From: Ricinus communis
Taxonomy: Eukaryota > Streptophyta > Magnoliopsida > Malpighiales > Euphorbiaceae
Reading direction: 5' to 3'
Length of the DNA stretch: 64,000 nt
NCBI RefSeq assembly: GCF_019578655.1
Contig: NC_063256.1
Coordinates: forward strand, 21,056,005-21,120,004
Notes under the pieces: model-generated
Seen by the model: the letters and a program-made list of their open reading frames with translations, nothing else
What the model was told of the DNA's origin: nothing
The model's database searches: none
Program-made: the position numbers and the translations under genes
Part shown: positions 12,341 to 24,649 of the stretch, in pieces
Layout: every line of letters starts with the position of its first letter
Position numbering within the stretch: the first letter of the stretch is position 1

Positions 12341-12937
12341 TGATTAGTTGATTGATTTTTATGTATATGTAATTTTTGAATGGAAGTGAGTTATGAATCT
12401 CAATGATGCATTCATATCCTTATATCCATTTATATATCAAAGAGGATTATTGTCTCAAGGGCCAAATGAATTATTTTTAAGTTTTCTCTAAGTTCTCCAT
12501 AATTTTCAAAAGTCATGATCGCGATGCCAAAGCACGATTATGAAATGTAGTCAAGATCAAGATTTTGGTTCTGCCAGATTGTTACTTATTTTCATGGTCA
12601 CACCCTTAGCATTCGTAGTTGTGACGCTAGTCAAACTAATTGTTCTAGTTGAAATTTGAATGTTGCGGTTGCACTCTATAAATCGTGGTTGTAAAGAGCT
12701 TAATTTCTGTAAAAATATTACCGTTACATTTGACCAATTTACGAGGAATTACACCTCTTAAATTTTTTTTTTATCGTTTTTAATATGTTTTGGCTTTAAA
12801 TACCCTTTCCCATCACCTCTACATACATATCTCTCATATTCATCTTTCTTATTCTCAATTTTGAGTATTTCTCTCCAAAAAGCACTTGTTCAAGAACAAC
12901 TCTCTTCATTTCTACATCCCCCATTATCATTACATCA
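12341..12937 (+). other. Copia-C spacer between RNase H and the extra ORF
   Basis: Non-coding; AT-rich with a GC-dyad patch at about 12515-12710 (repeated GTGGTYGCG-like words). The equivalent position in Copia-A (51138-51774) has the same design, which supports it as a normal part of this copia family. Confidence 0.5.
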
Positions 12938-13465
12938 ATGGCTCTTAAGAAAACTACTTCTCAAGCAAACAAGGGGAAGAGTAAGGCCCTAAACTAAGAT
13001 ACATTGGCTCTTCCCTTGACATCCCTATAAAAATGAAGGGCACTAATCAAGAGGCAAGGAACAAGTACAAGACATTATCCAATAAGAAATTTAAATCCTC
13101 AAGAGCCCCTCCAAATGTGGATTTCAAAAAGATAAGGGTCTATGAAGATGTCCTCAAACATCTTAGCAATATCTAAATGGATAGACTTGTCAATCTCAAT
13201 GTGGATGGTTACAAGGAACTAACCTTAAAGTTCTTGATTTTCTTTGAAGTTAGTAAAAGGAATGGAGGCGACTTGGGATATTTCAGGATCACTTTCAATA
13301 TGTTTGACCAAAGACTCTTTCTAACAAGGGGAAATTTTAGGGACATATTGAACTTTCAAGATCAAGGAATCACAACTCTTAGTGACTTAGAGGTAAATCA
13401 AGTAAATTTTTGGAAATCTATCTTCATAGAAACCAAACTAGATAAAAACTCTAATGCCAAACACA
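12938..13465 (+). pseudogene. Extra ORF downstream of RNase H (Copia-C), truncated
   Basis: Starts with ATG at 12938 and a Lys/Ser/Ala-rich leader (ALKKTTSQANKGK). After stops near 12996 and 13174 it continues as an open frame (13177-13479) with the blocks FLIFFEV and FRDILNF. Position and style match the additional 3' ORF of some plant copia elements; similarity to the 'putative plant transposon protein' family (Pfam Transposase_32) is my guess from the pattern of hydrophobic blocks. The 3' part is missing because Copia-D begins at 13466. Copia-A has a matching ORF. Confidence 0.5.
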
Positions 13466-14259
13466 TCAAATCTTCTTGATTCTCCTTGAACGTATAGATG
13501 GTTCTTCATCCTCATCTTCACTAGACTTGAACGTGTAAGAGCTTTCACTCTCTTGTTGCCTTGTGGAGCTCTTGAGAGCTAATGGCTTCCTCTTTACGTC
13601 CTCTTCTTTTACTCGCTCTTCCTCTTTCTTAAGAGCCATCTCATAGATAAGGAGCTTGCCAATAAGCTTATCCATTGACACCTTCTCCAAGTTCTTATTT
13701 GCTTTTATAGTACTTGACACCCTTGAACCGCAGTCCATAAGTGGTAGAGCTTTGAGAATATTTTTATTGACAACAAGTTTATAGTATTTACCCAACTTTC
13801 TTAGATTGATGATGATGGTGAGAAGCCGGTTGGTCGGGTCAGTGATGCTCTCATTTGGTTTCATCTTGAAGAGCTCATACTCCATCATATAGAGTTAGAT
13901 GTTCTTGGATTTGAATTGCTTGGTACCATCATGGTAATTCTCCTAGGTATTCTAAATCTTGTAGGTAGTAGGAAGATGTTGAACTCTTTCATATTCCTCT
14001 CTAGAGGATGAACTAAGGAAGATGATCATAGCCCTTTTGTTCTTGCCGTTTGTTCTTATATGAGCATCCACCCATTCATCTCTATCCAGAGGAATGTCCA
14101 CACCATCTTCTTGATTGGTTGGTGGTCTCCATTTCTTTCTTACACAATTCCATACATCCACTCTATCACCGTCCAAATAAATCTCTATCTCATACTTCCA
14201 ATGGGCATAATCAGATCTATCAAGTATGGTCTAAGATGATGTATTCCTTCATTAGTCAT
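13466..14259 (-). pseudogene. Copia-D gag, N-terminal part
   Basis: Reading leftward from ATG at 14257-14259, the gag of a copia element follows after an early frameshift: DGDRVDVWNC, then the UBN2/Retrotran_gag block with FKMKPNESI and VSMDKLIGKL, then an acidic segment ending at SRRIKK. It overlaps in content with the gag part kept in Copia-C (both contain the VSMD.LIGK region), so the two are separate elements. It stops abruptly at 13466, against the + strand ORF of Copia-C. A 5' leader and a degenerate primer-binding site connect it to the LTR at 14318. Confidence 0.75.
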
Positions 14260-14937
14260 CTTAATCTTTTAACTCTTGCATTTAAGCTTGATAAAGAGTC
14301 CTTGCTCTTGTACCACTTGTTTGCCCTTATGAACCAAGAAGGAGGGTTGAATTAGTGAATTGTAGAATGGTTAGGAATTAAAAAATTTAAAGATATAAAA
14401 GAAAGAACAACAAAGGTTTATAGTAGTTCGAGTATTAACCAACCCTATGTCCACTCCCCAATCTCCAATTAGGTATTCACTATACACTCGATCAATTACA
14501 AAGGAGTTTCACAAGCTCACTCCAAACTTAGTGTTTATTACTTACACTAAATCTTTTACATTTGTGTTTTATGACTCACACACAACCCTTACAAAGAGTT
14601 TTACCTAGGCTAACTCTTAAACTCAATCTCAAGTGTTTAGACTAGCACTTAAACCTCACAAGAGCATTGAAGCTCTTACAATAACCAAAGATTGTAAAAT
14701 TGATTACAAGAAGAAAGAAAATTAATGCATAATAAGTGTAGGCTTTTTGGAGATTGTTAGTCAATCATTTAAGGCATGTAGAGGTTGTTTTTATAGCATA
14801 CAAACCTTAAAGAGCCGTTACAAGTATATCCTAAAAAATACACAATCTTTTGCTTTAAGACAATGCATTAAATGCACTGTTAGAGTGCAAATTATGGTCG
14901 CACTTCTTGCACCATGGTCACGAATCTTAAAAAGTCT

Positions 14938-16100
14938 CACTATAAAAATAACAATTTAGAGACCACATTTAGCTACCATAGAAAAGTGGCGCTATTTAGC
15001 TACCACTTAGAGACCACTTTGCTACTTCGGAGAGACCAAAATATATTTTTTGCTATTTAGCGAACATTTTGAGACTATTTAGCAACCACACAACTCAACA
15101 ACCACTTAGAGAACATAATAGTGTGCTCTAAATTGGGCGCTAAAAATTAGCGCATAAATTTGCGATCCCTATGAGACCACAAGAGGGATCTATAAATTAG
15201 GACCACAGATTATGGTCGCTAAAAATGACCAATTTTTTGCGTATAACTTACCAATTACTTAGAGATCACAATAGCAGTCTCTATAGAAAAGTGGCGCTAT
15301 TTAGCTTCCACTTAGAGACCACTTTGCTACTTCGGAGAGACCAAAATATATTTTTTTGCTATTTAGCAACCATTTTGAGACTATTTAGCGACCACACAAC
15401 TCAACAACCACTTAGAGACCATAATAGTGTGCTCTAAATTGGGCGCTAAAAATTAGCGCATAAATTTGCGATCCCTGTGAGACCACAAGAGGGATTTCTA
15501 AATTAGGACCACAGATAATGGTCGCTAAAAACAACCAATTTTTTGCGCATAACTTACCAATTACTTAGAGATCACAATAGCAGTCTCTATATTATAGCCG
15601 TAAGGAATGGGCACTAAAAGAGACCACAATTGCTGGTTTTTAATTTTGAGACTACAAGAGTGATTGCTAAATCGTTTTCCTAAATTTTTCTTGTCACTTA
15701 GATACTACAATTATGGTCTCTATTTAAAGATCACCTAATATGGTTTCAATTAGTTAATTAAATGTGAAATTATTAAAATAATATATAAAATAATTTACTT
15801 ATATAATTAATTACTTTATTAAACTTATTATTTATTTTATCTTTAATTTTTATTTATTTATATATTCATTTAATTTTTTAATTTTTGAAATATATATTTA
15901 TTTATATTTTATAATAATATAATTATAAAATAAATAAAAATTCATTGTTGTTAGCGACCACTTGGCATGTGGTCTGTAAAAGCGATTATGTGAAACGAAG
16001 CTATGTGACTGCTAAAGGAGTGTAAGTTAGATTGCCACTGAAGCTATGTCGTTTTGTCTAGAGACCACGTCAGCGGCCACCCTCTGTGGTCGCTAAAAGC
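14938..16100. repeat. CACTA left subterminal repeat region
   Basis: Dozens of short words in both orientations (TTAGAGACCAC, TTTAGCGACC, GGTCGCTAAA) pack this end. In CACTA elements such arrays are the binding sites for the second protein (TNPA in En/Spm). It contains the 305-bp tandem duplication listed separately, then an AT-rich gap (about 15750-15950) and more motif copies to about 16090. Confidence 0.8.
14981..15590 (+). repeat. 305-bp tandem duplication in the CACTA left end
   Basis: Unit 1 (14981-15285) and unit 2 (15286-15590) both start GAAAAGTGGCGCTATTTAGC and run in parallel with few differences, e.g. a T-run one base longer in unit 2. Confidence 0.85.
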
Positions 16101-18617
16101 TAAGCAAAATTACAATTGCACAATCCCTTTCCAGAATACCTAAATCCATAATTTCTTATTTCACCTCCACCCCGTTTCTCTTCAGCCACTACTCCGCCTC
16201 TCCTTCATCGTTTCTCTATCGTCTCTTCAACCACTACTCCACCATTTCTTTGCCTCTCCTCTGTCGTTTCTCGGCCTTCGTCCTTCCTTTCTCTTAACAA
16301 GACAAGGTGAGTTCCTCCCCTTCGTTTTATGCTATCGTTTAATTTGCAATTTTCTTTTTTTGGTGTACGCGACTTTTGTGGGTGTGAATTTGCTATGTTA
16401 GTTTTGTGAATTTGTGCTTTAATTTTTATTTTTGTCAGGTTCAAAGCATCATCAACTCCCCAATACTGCTGCTGAAAAACTTTTGTGGGCGTGAATTTGC
16501 TCGCTGAAAACTTCCTCTTCCCTTTACTGCTGCTGCTAGTTTTCGATCCCCATTCTTCTGTTAAAGCTATTTTTTTCTGCTTCCTCTTTGACTCTTTGCA
16601 TTTTAGTTATTTCTATTGGCTTTGCTTGTTAACACTCTTCTGCTAAAGTTTTTTTTTTTTTTTTAATTATGGTATTTATGATGGGATCAATTGATTTTTT
16701 TTCTTAGAAGACTATCGAATTGGCTGTTTCCTGAATGCCGATCACATACTATAGCTAGGGTGTCATTATTTAGATTGTTACGAAAACTGGCATAGAATAG
16801 ATTAAACACGAGAATGGTAATCCCACAAGTCATGAGTACCGCTGGTCTTCTTTGGCAATAATGCAGATCGAGTTTGTCACTGTTCAAGTACACTCAAGTG
16901 TTTTTCTGGTTTGCGTATGGCATCATTTGATCTTTTTGTGTGCAGTGTTCATAGTTGTATCAAGTACACTAGGACAAGAAATGGTTAATAGCAGCAACAA
17001 TAGCAGCTTTCGGCCTTTAACATGTAACCCTCACTAGAGAAAGAAACAACTTTAATATACAGAATATCACAACTTTATAACTGTAATAGCTGGAGTGTTA
17101 CCATTGGATAGTAGTCTTTTAATTAATAAGAGCAATATAGGTGATTGTTTTTATTTATTAACATTGTATTCTGATTAGTAAATAGCTAGCCCAGGATGTG
17201 TGAACTTTATGATGTATTAAATTATAACCAGTGGGCATTTTCTAGAAAAAATGCATTCTTTGTAAATAGAATTGTAGGTTTACAACATCCTTTCTTTTTC
17301 TTATTCTACTAACTCAACATCCTTTTTAGATATAATGATATTCAAATATTTGTATCCTAACAATTATATTTTATTAGTTACTTAACTGATCAAACTATAT
17401 AGAGTACAACTTATTTTAAATTTAGTTTAACACGAACGTTTAGTTTCAAAGTAGATATATATTATAATTTGAGTGGAATTTTAAGTTTGAATCTTTTTTT
17501 TCTCTATAATAAGAACGAGTCATGAATATAAAGGGTTATTATAATACGCATATAGGTGTTAAAGCTCCAAATTTAGTTGCCTGGGGCAGTGCTGTCGAAA
17601 GCACTAAGAAATTAGAAGTGCAAAAAGTTGAAATTGAAGTAATATTGTAATGCCAACCAAATGGTTTTTATTCTAATCAAAGATTCAAAGCATCAATATA
17701 TAGCAAAAAGTATTGATTCAATGGACCAAACCACCTAGCAAAATATGTAGGTGCCCTTGTGCCCGCTTGTTCTTATAAGATTTTTAAGACCAAAATGATA
17801 AGCATACTCTGCCTTTTTTTTCTTAAATAATTTAAGAGACCAAAAGTAAATTAACTTGCAATGGCCAATAGAAATGTATATATATTAGTGCTTGGATTAT
17901 TAAACTTGAAGAAGCTTATACACACTTAGTTTTTATGTATAGCTTAAAAAGATAACAAAAGTGTCAAATAAATAAAAGAAGGTGCAAATTTAAGTTGGCA
18001 TATAGAAATTGAAAACAAGAAGCAAGGTGCCAATTGGAACACAAATGAGTGAAATGAATAACCAACTTTATGACAAACTACTATTAGTGATGTGATTATA
18101 TATACTCATATTCTTGTCTATTAGCAAGATTAAGATAAGCAAACATGTTTATACAACAATAATTTATATGAATTGACCACTAATAATAATCTTTAATATT
18201 ATATATATAGATAGAGAAAAGAAAAACTAATAATAAGGGGATATCTGGGATTAGTTATGTACAGGTTGGCTTAAGCCTCTATTTTACTAACGTCTATGAC
18301 TCACCGGATGTATTTCACTTATGTCTATCAGGTAGAGATTTAGTTGGCTTATGATTGGAAATGTCATTCTTTTTCTTCTTTTGCATGTTGATTATTCTGA
18401 TTGGGAAATACAATATAAAATTGGAACTTTATGGATGTTATTTGTATTTAAACTTATGGTTGTGATTCAGAAATTTGTTGGCTTAGGCCTTTTAAAATGG
18501 AGTTGTTATAAATTGGTGAGAACTCTGCAATTTCGAATCAATCCCTCAATGTTATGTAGTACTTTGATTAATTAATTACTCATTTTTCTTAAGGTATGAA
18601 ATCAATCATAGAAGAAC
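16101..18617 (+). other. CACTA 5' non-coding region upstream of the transposase
   Basis: Pyrimidine-rich DNA (about 16130-16300) with a good splice donor context (CAAGGTGAGT, about 16302) suggests a transcribed leader with an intron. The rest is AT-rich with no domain. Probably promoter, 5' UTR and intron of the transposase gene; exact start not determinable. Confidence 0.45.
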
Positions 18618-21600
18618 ATGAGTGACGATCGAAGTTGGATGTATCAAAGGCTAATAAATGGCCTTCTCAATCTTGAGTTTATCGATGGCGTCGACAAATT
18701 CGTTGATTTTGCGTGTACTCATCCGGAATGGATGGACGAAGCAAAAATAAAGTGTCCATGTCCATGCAATAAGTGTCAGAACCGCCAATACCTAGATGTT
18801 GAGACTGTGAAATTACATCTTCTGAGATATGGCTTTTTAGCTGGATATTATGTGTGGACAAGACACGGGGAGACAGAGGCAAGGACCACTGAAAGTTAGC
18901 CGGTTTTTTTCGTTTGAGGAACCTAAAATAACGGATGATAATCAATACCAGAAAATGGTGATGGATGCTGCTGGACCTTCATTCGATCCAAATTTCGATG
19001 AGCATCCTAATATCGAGGCGCAAAAATTATATGATATGCTAAATGCAGCAAATATCCATTTATGGCCCGAGTGTCAGACCCATTCACAGTTATTCTAGTC
19101 TCTAGAATGCTGAATATCAAGGCCGATCACCATTTGTCAGAGCGCGCTTTCGATGCAGTTGCTCAACTAATCAAAGAGACCGTTCTAGAAAACAACCTTG
19201 TCACTGAAAACTTTTATTATACGAAGCGCTTAGGTCGGGGGTTGGCATTACTAGTAGAGAAGATACATTATTGTTTTAATGGCTGCATGATTTATTGGGG
19301 GAAAATGTGAATTTGACTGTGTGCAAGATTTGTGGCCATCCATGTTACAACAGACGGCATGCCACTGAAAGCAGTCAAAAAAGGAAAATAGATGTACCTT
19401 TCAAAAAGATCTATTACTTCCTTTTGACAGCACGTCTTCTTAGATTATATGCTTCAAAAGCAATTGCTAATGAAATGAGGTGGCATGCGGAGCATGAGGT
19501 CCAGGACTGTGTAATGCAGCATCCTTTAGATTTTATTGCTTGGAAGCATTTTAATGATGTTCACCCCGATTTCTCTTTTGAAATCAGAAATATTCGTCTT
19601 AGCCTCTGCACAGATGGATTCCAACCTTTTAGATAGTTTGGTCAATAATACTCATGCTGGCTAGTTATAGTCACATGTATAATCTGCCCCCCTAGATGTG
19701 TATGAAAGACACATCGATGTTTTTAACAGTCCTTGTTCTAGGACCTCGTAATCCAAAACACAAGATAGATGTGTATCTGCAGCCATTGATTAGTGAATTG
19801 AAGTGTGGGAATATGGGGTTCAAGCATTCAACATTTCTCGGATTCAAAATTTTCAATTACGAGCAGCTTTAATATGGACAATCAACGACTTCCCCGCATA
19901 TGCAATGTTGTCCGGTTGGTCCATCGTCGGCCGTTTGGCTTGTCCTTATTGCATGGAGGATTCTGATGCCTTTACCTTTAGTAAAAGTGGTAAGCAATCA
20001 TGGTTTGACAATCACAGGAAGCTCTTGGATACTGATCATCCTTTCAAAAGGAACAAGTATGGATTTCAGAAAAATTAAATTGTCTAAAAGGTTGCACCCC
20101 TAGTTAGATCAGGAGAAGAAATATTAGGTATGCTTGATGATATCAGAATGAAAAAGGTAACACATGTAGATGGTGATGCAATTAATGGTCCACTAAGTAA
20201 ATCATGGGGTTGGAGAAAACAAAGCATCTTTTGGGATTTGCCCTATTGGAGCTCCAATCTTATTCGGCACAACCTTGATGCTATGCATATTGAGAATTTT
20301 TTTTTTAACAATGTCTTTAACACAGTGTTGAACATACCTGGCAAAACAAAGGACACTCTGAAGTCTAGGCAAGAGTTAAATGAGTATTGTCAGAGGCTGG
20401 AGCTTGGAAAGTCTTCGTCAACTGGTAAATACCCAAAGGCTCGCTACACACTTGATAAGGAAGCTAAATTAGTATTGTTTGAATGGCTCAAAAAGTTAAA
20501 ATTCCCTGATAGATATGTGTCAAATATGGGAAGATGTGTAGATATGAAAAAGTTGAGGTTGTTTGGCATGAAAAACCACGAATGAAATGTCTTCATGCAG
20601 AGATTAATGCCTATTGCCTTCCGTGAACTACTGCTGGCAAATGTGTGGAAGGCTCTAACTGAGTTGAGCTCGTTTTTCAAGACTCTAACTGCAACAGTCA
20701 TTATGAATGAAGATATGTCTAGACTTGAAGCTGAGATCCCAATTATCCTATGCAAGCTTGAGAGAATTTTCTCTCTGAGTTTCTTTGATTCTATGGAACA
20801 TCTTGCTGTTCACTTACCATACGAGGCTTGCATTGCTGGACCATTCAGTTTCAGTGAATGTACCCATTCGAGAGGTTAGAAAGATCTATCACTTTAATCT
20901 TTGTAATATTCTAAAGTTTCCTTTCATTTGATATTGGCGCGATAACTTTGTAAGGATCTTCGGAAGTACAAGAAGAATGTGAGAAATAAGGCACAAGTGG
21001 AAAGCTCAATATGCAATGCTTATTTAGTAGAGGAGACATCTGCTTTCTGCTCGTACTACTTTAAGGATTATGTGGCAACAAAAACAAGAACTGTGCCTTG
21101 CAATTCTGAATGTTGGGGCAGAGATGATCAACCAATTTATGAAGGAAACCTTTCTATTTTCAAATATATTGGAAGATCATTTGGCTGTTCAAGAACAGGA
21201 TGTATGACACTAGAAGAATACAAAGATGCTTAGTCATACATTTTGCTTAATTGCGAAGAAGTAGATCCATTCGTGAGGTTAGTATCCTCTTTTTATGGAA
21301 GAATTAATAACTACCATTATGTTTTTCTTAATGTTATCTAATAGTACATATTATAGTATTTACACGAATATATTACGAAAACACAATCCAAACATTACGG
21401 ATAAAGAAGTGGATGAAAAACTTGAAATGGACTTCCCTGTATGGTTCAAAGCATACGTGGGTCTTCTTCTTCTAGCAGTGTTTGTCGATAAAGTGAATGT
21501 TTTGTAATACATTCACTGAATATAGTTTTAATCTTTTAGGCAGACGATCCATCATGTAATATTCATAATAATCTCCTTAAGGATCTTGCAAAAGGGCCTT

Positions 21601-22233
21601 TGACTACTGTTACGACATACCCAAGGTATTTTATAAATGGTTATAAATTTCACAGAGTAGGGCACGATTCAATGGATAGTGGGGTATGCATCAAAGGCCA
21701 AAATTATAGTGTTTCCGAGAATGATTTCTACGATCAGCTAATTGAGGTTGTCCAGATTGAATATCTTAATTGGCCAATTAAGAGAACGGTTTTATTCAAG
21801 TGTGAATTGTTTGATCCAATGGCTAATGTGGGTACAAAGGTTCATGACCAATATAAAATTGTTGAAATCAATCATAGAAGACGATATAGAAAAAACGAAC
21901 CATTTGTACCCGTCCACGCGACGAGACAAAAATGATTAGTGGGTGGTCTCGAAGATTAAACCTAGAAGAATTGTTGATATCCTCGAAAGCTCTTCCCAAA
22001 ATAGACATGCACTTGCACAACCCCCATTTCAGGATGAGTTGACCGAAATCCATGCTATTGGGACAGTAGAAGAAGATCAAGTTACAAAATTGGATGATCT
22101 GACGGGTGCTTTCATTGATATTGCAGATAATGATATTTCTTCAGGAGAAGAATCAGAACTACAATCAGAAACTCCCTCTGAACCAGAGGACGAATTAGAT
22201 ATGGATAATTTAAATAATACTAATAGTGAATAG
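18618..22233 (+). pseudogene. TNP2-type CACTA transposase, frameshifted
   Basis: Begins MSDDRSWMYQ with the transposase-associated domain (CPCPCNKCQNR, about residues 50-60). The TNP2 catalytic region follows in shifted frames: MVMDAAGPSF (18955), LNIKADHH (19110), KICGHPCYNRRH (19322), LCTDGFQPF (19605), NPKHKIDVYLQPL (19755), ACPYCMEDSDAF (19940), WDLPYW (20233), MKKLRLFGMK (20545) and MEHLAVHLPYEA (20793). A DUF4218-like part follows, with a plausible intron at about 20875-20954 (NAYLVEETSAFCSYYF). It ends in a DUF4216-like part (YFINGYKFHR, GVCIKGQNYS, RTVLFKCELFDP) and an acidic tail with stop at 22233. Several frame changes and stops (e.g. 18896, 19096, 19634, 20583) cannot all be introns. 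It would cut at the CACTA ends. Confidence 0.85.
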
Positions 22234-22369
22234 AGGTACTTGTAATGTTGGTTAAATGATTAAGTGGTTGTATTTTAGTTATCCTTATAATATTGCAATT
22301 TTATATATTAATTCATTCAATTTTATATTAATTTGCTTATGATTTTTTATGAATGTTTTATTCTACAGG

Positions 22370-24356
22370 ATGTCAACTAGACGACACCGTGCATATGGCA
22401 CCCGGAGCAGTGGACAGGATCGAGGCTCAGGCGGGAGACCTCCATCCGCTGGTAGTTTATTTGCAGCGCCTATCGATTCCACCGCTTCATCCATATCCAC
22501 ATTTTCAGCTCCACCCACATCGACAGTTCCACCCCCATCTTCAGCTCCACCCACATCGATAGCTCTACCCCATCTTTAGGTCCACCCACATTGACAGCTC
22601 CACCCATGTCTATGGCTCCATCCTCTAGTGCACCTCTATCCACTCGAGCGCCATTGTCGTGTACATTGACAGCTACTTGTACTACTTCACACCCATCTCC
22701 ATCCACTCGAGCGCCATCCCCAGCATCACAACCATCTCCATCGCAGCTGACTACATCTGTGACTCCCGGTGTTGTCTCAGGCTTGGGTGGCTGTGGTAGT
22801 GGTCGTAAGAGGATATGTTTAGAGAATAGAAAGTAATGTTTTATGCTTTAGTTTATGTTCATTGTGTTTTTTTTTAGTTTAACTAATGTTATTTATGTTT
22901 AATGTAGATTCGTTGAGTCGCACCATATGTCTGCCTGTATATCCAATATATTTAGGGAGGCTATCTGTCATGAGGGATATACGTGGAAGGCAGTGACACC
23001 AGAAGCTCAAGAGAGATATTGGATCAAGTTTCAAGTAAAACCAAAATGTGTATTACAATTTGATGACTTATACAATTATTAATTAAAATATATGTATTAT
23101 TATGATATGTTTTGTATTTATTGACTTTGTCGAGGTTAATGCCTATTTTGGGAATTGTTTTGCTGACTTGCAATGTGTTTTGTTGAGTTGTGAAATGCTT
23201 TATGTATTACAGGTAATTTGCCTTAATTATTTGAGATTTGGATAATGCATATAATAGGGAAGACTATTGAATTTTTAAGAAAATTATTATGTTTAATTTA
23301 TAAATATATATTGCAGAAATTTTTGGAGTGGGAGGATTCTATTCATGAGATGGTGAAACTAGCATGGGAGCAGCTGGCTGCTAGGAGATACACTGATATG
23401 CCGCATAAGTGGAAGGGTAAGGGACGACCCCCATGTGTTCCAGAGGATGTTTGGCATAGATGGCAGGCAAAGTGGTCAGAGAGTTCCTTCCGAGCACTTG
23501 CAGCATGTCAATCCAGGAACCATTGGAGTGAGACAAGAGGCCTTGGATCGGGGCCGACACGGTACACTTGTGGCTCCATCTCTATTCAGGAGCACGCTAG
23601 AAGGATTGTAAGGCTGTTATGAATTATTTTTAAATTTAATTTAACAAGTTATGGATAATGTCAACTTATTTCTTATTTTCAGGAAAGGGCTGAAGGTGCA
23701 CCCCCGAGCAAGGTCCGATTGTTTAATGAGACCCACATAACTAAAGTCCATGATGGATCGAGGTGCTATATAGATGACCGCGCCAGACAATTTGGGGTAA
23801 GTGCATAATAATAAACATATTAATTTACTTAATTTACTTATTTAGTTTAATTAATTAATTAATTAATTAATTTAGTAGCTCCAATTTATTTAATTTATTT
23901 ATTTTATATATTATATTATGTTGAATGACTGTGTAGGAAAGCCTTAAGGAGCGCCTAGCAGAGGCGTCTCACGATGAAGACGGTAATCCAGTGCCACTAT
24001 TCGGGGAGGAGGAGAGAATTTTCTTAGAGACAGTTTAGGCTTCCTCACATAGCAAATAAGTATATGGAACAAAGAATAATAGGATGTCTTCAAATCAGTC
24101 TGATGCCTCGACCTCCACAACTGCCACTAGTGGGATTGACGAGCAGCTTTTTCGACAGCTTGAAGACACTACCATTCAATTGGCGAGTCAGTTGCAGGAC
24201 ATAGATAAGCGGATTCAGATATTGGAAAATACCGTGCGCCAGTTGCTTTAGGGGATGACCTAGAACATTCAGCAGCTTGTCCATGGGCCGTCTACCCAAC
24301 CCCTCAGTGACGACTCGCAGCAAGATCCATCTTCTGGCGAGTCGCGAGTTTATTAG
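22370..24356 (+). pseudogene. Second CACTA gene, Ptta/En/Spm (Transposase_24) type
   Basis: ATG at 22370 opens a Ser/Pro/Thr-rich low-complexity N-terminus (to about 22800, with a stop at 22579). Exon-like blocks follow: RFVESHH...FREAICHEGYTWKAVTPEAQERYW (22910-23030, shown in part), WEDSIHEMVKLAWEQL and HKWKGKGRPPCVP with HWSETRGLG (23320-23620), ERAEGAPPSKVRLFNETH (23682-23795), and ESLKERLAEASHDEDG (23938-24040). The C-terminus has a Gln/Leu-rich coiled coil ending RVY and TAG (24354-24356). GT/AG borders fit between most blocks. Stops at 24037 and 24249 suggest decay. In the family this protein is thought to bind the subterminal repeats. Confidence 0.7.
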
Positions 24357-24649
24357 TACTTATCCTTTCTACTTTTATAACTCTCTGACTGTACATTGGC
24401 TTAGTCATTTAGAATTTGTTTATTTTTTTATTAGGTGATTGCACTTATTAATATTATATATTTTATAAAAATCTAATATTCACTTATATTCCTATTTTAT
24501 TTTATTCTTTTATAGTTTAAAATTTTATTTATAATGATATTTAATTATAATATATATAACTTAAACGACATGCAATATTAATAAAACTAAATATATTAAA
24601 AATATAAAATTAAAATTAATATTACACATTCTAATATAAATTGGCAACC

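Larger units (their letters stand above)
5955..13465 (+). mobile_element. Ty1/copia retrotransposon, decayed and truncated (Copia-C)
   Basis: Domains in order on the + strand: gag C-terminal half, zinc knuckles, protease, integrase, reverse transcriptase, RNase H and an extra downstream ORF. This gag-PR-IN-RT-RH order defines Ty1/copia. No 5' LTR or gag N-terminus is present; the first recognisable gag is near 5955. The 3' end is lost where Copia-D on the opposite strand begins (13466). Stops and frameshifts occur throughout. The integrase is split by a Mutator-like element at 8599-10402. Related to, but not identical with, Copia-A and Copia-D. Confidence 0.85.

Noticed and set aside
6085..14259. 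A single copia element with an inverted internal segment instead of two copies (Copia-C and Copia-D)
   Set aside because: Both copies contain the gag stretch around VSMD.LIGK and the following 70-80 codons with clear differences, so they are two diverged elements.
16205..16444. Arg/Glu-rich - strand frame in the CACTA leader
   Set aside because: Antisense of a pyrimidine-rich leader; no homology recognised.
22353..22706. Three alternative frames over the Pro/Ser/His-rich segment
   Set aside because: Low-complexity shadows of the second CACTA gene's N-terminus.
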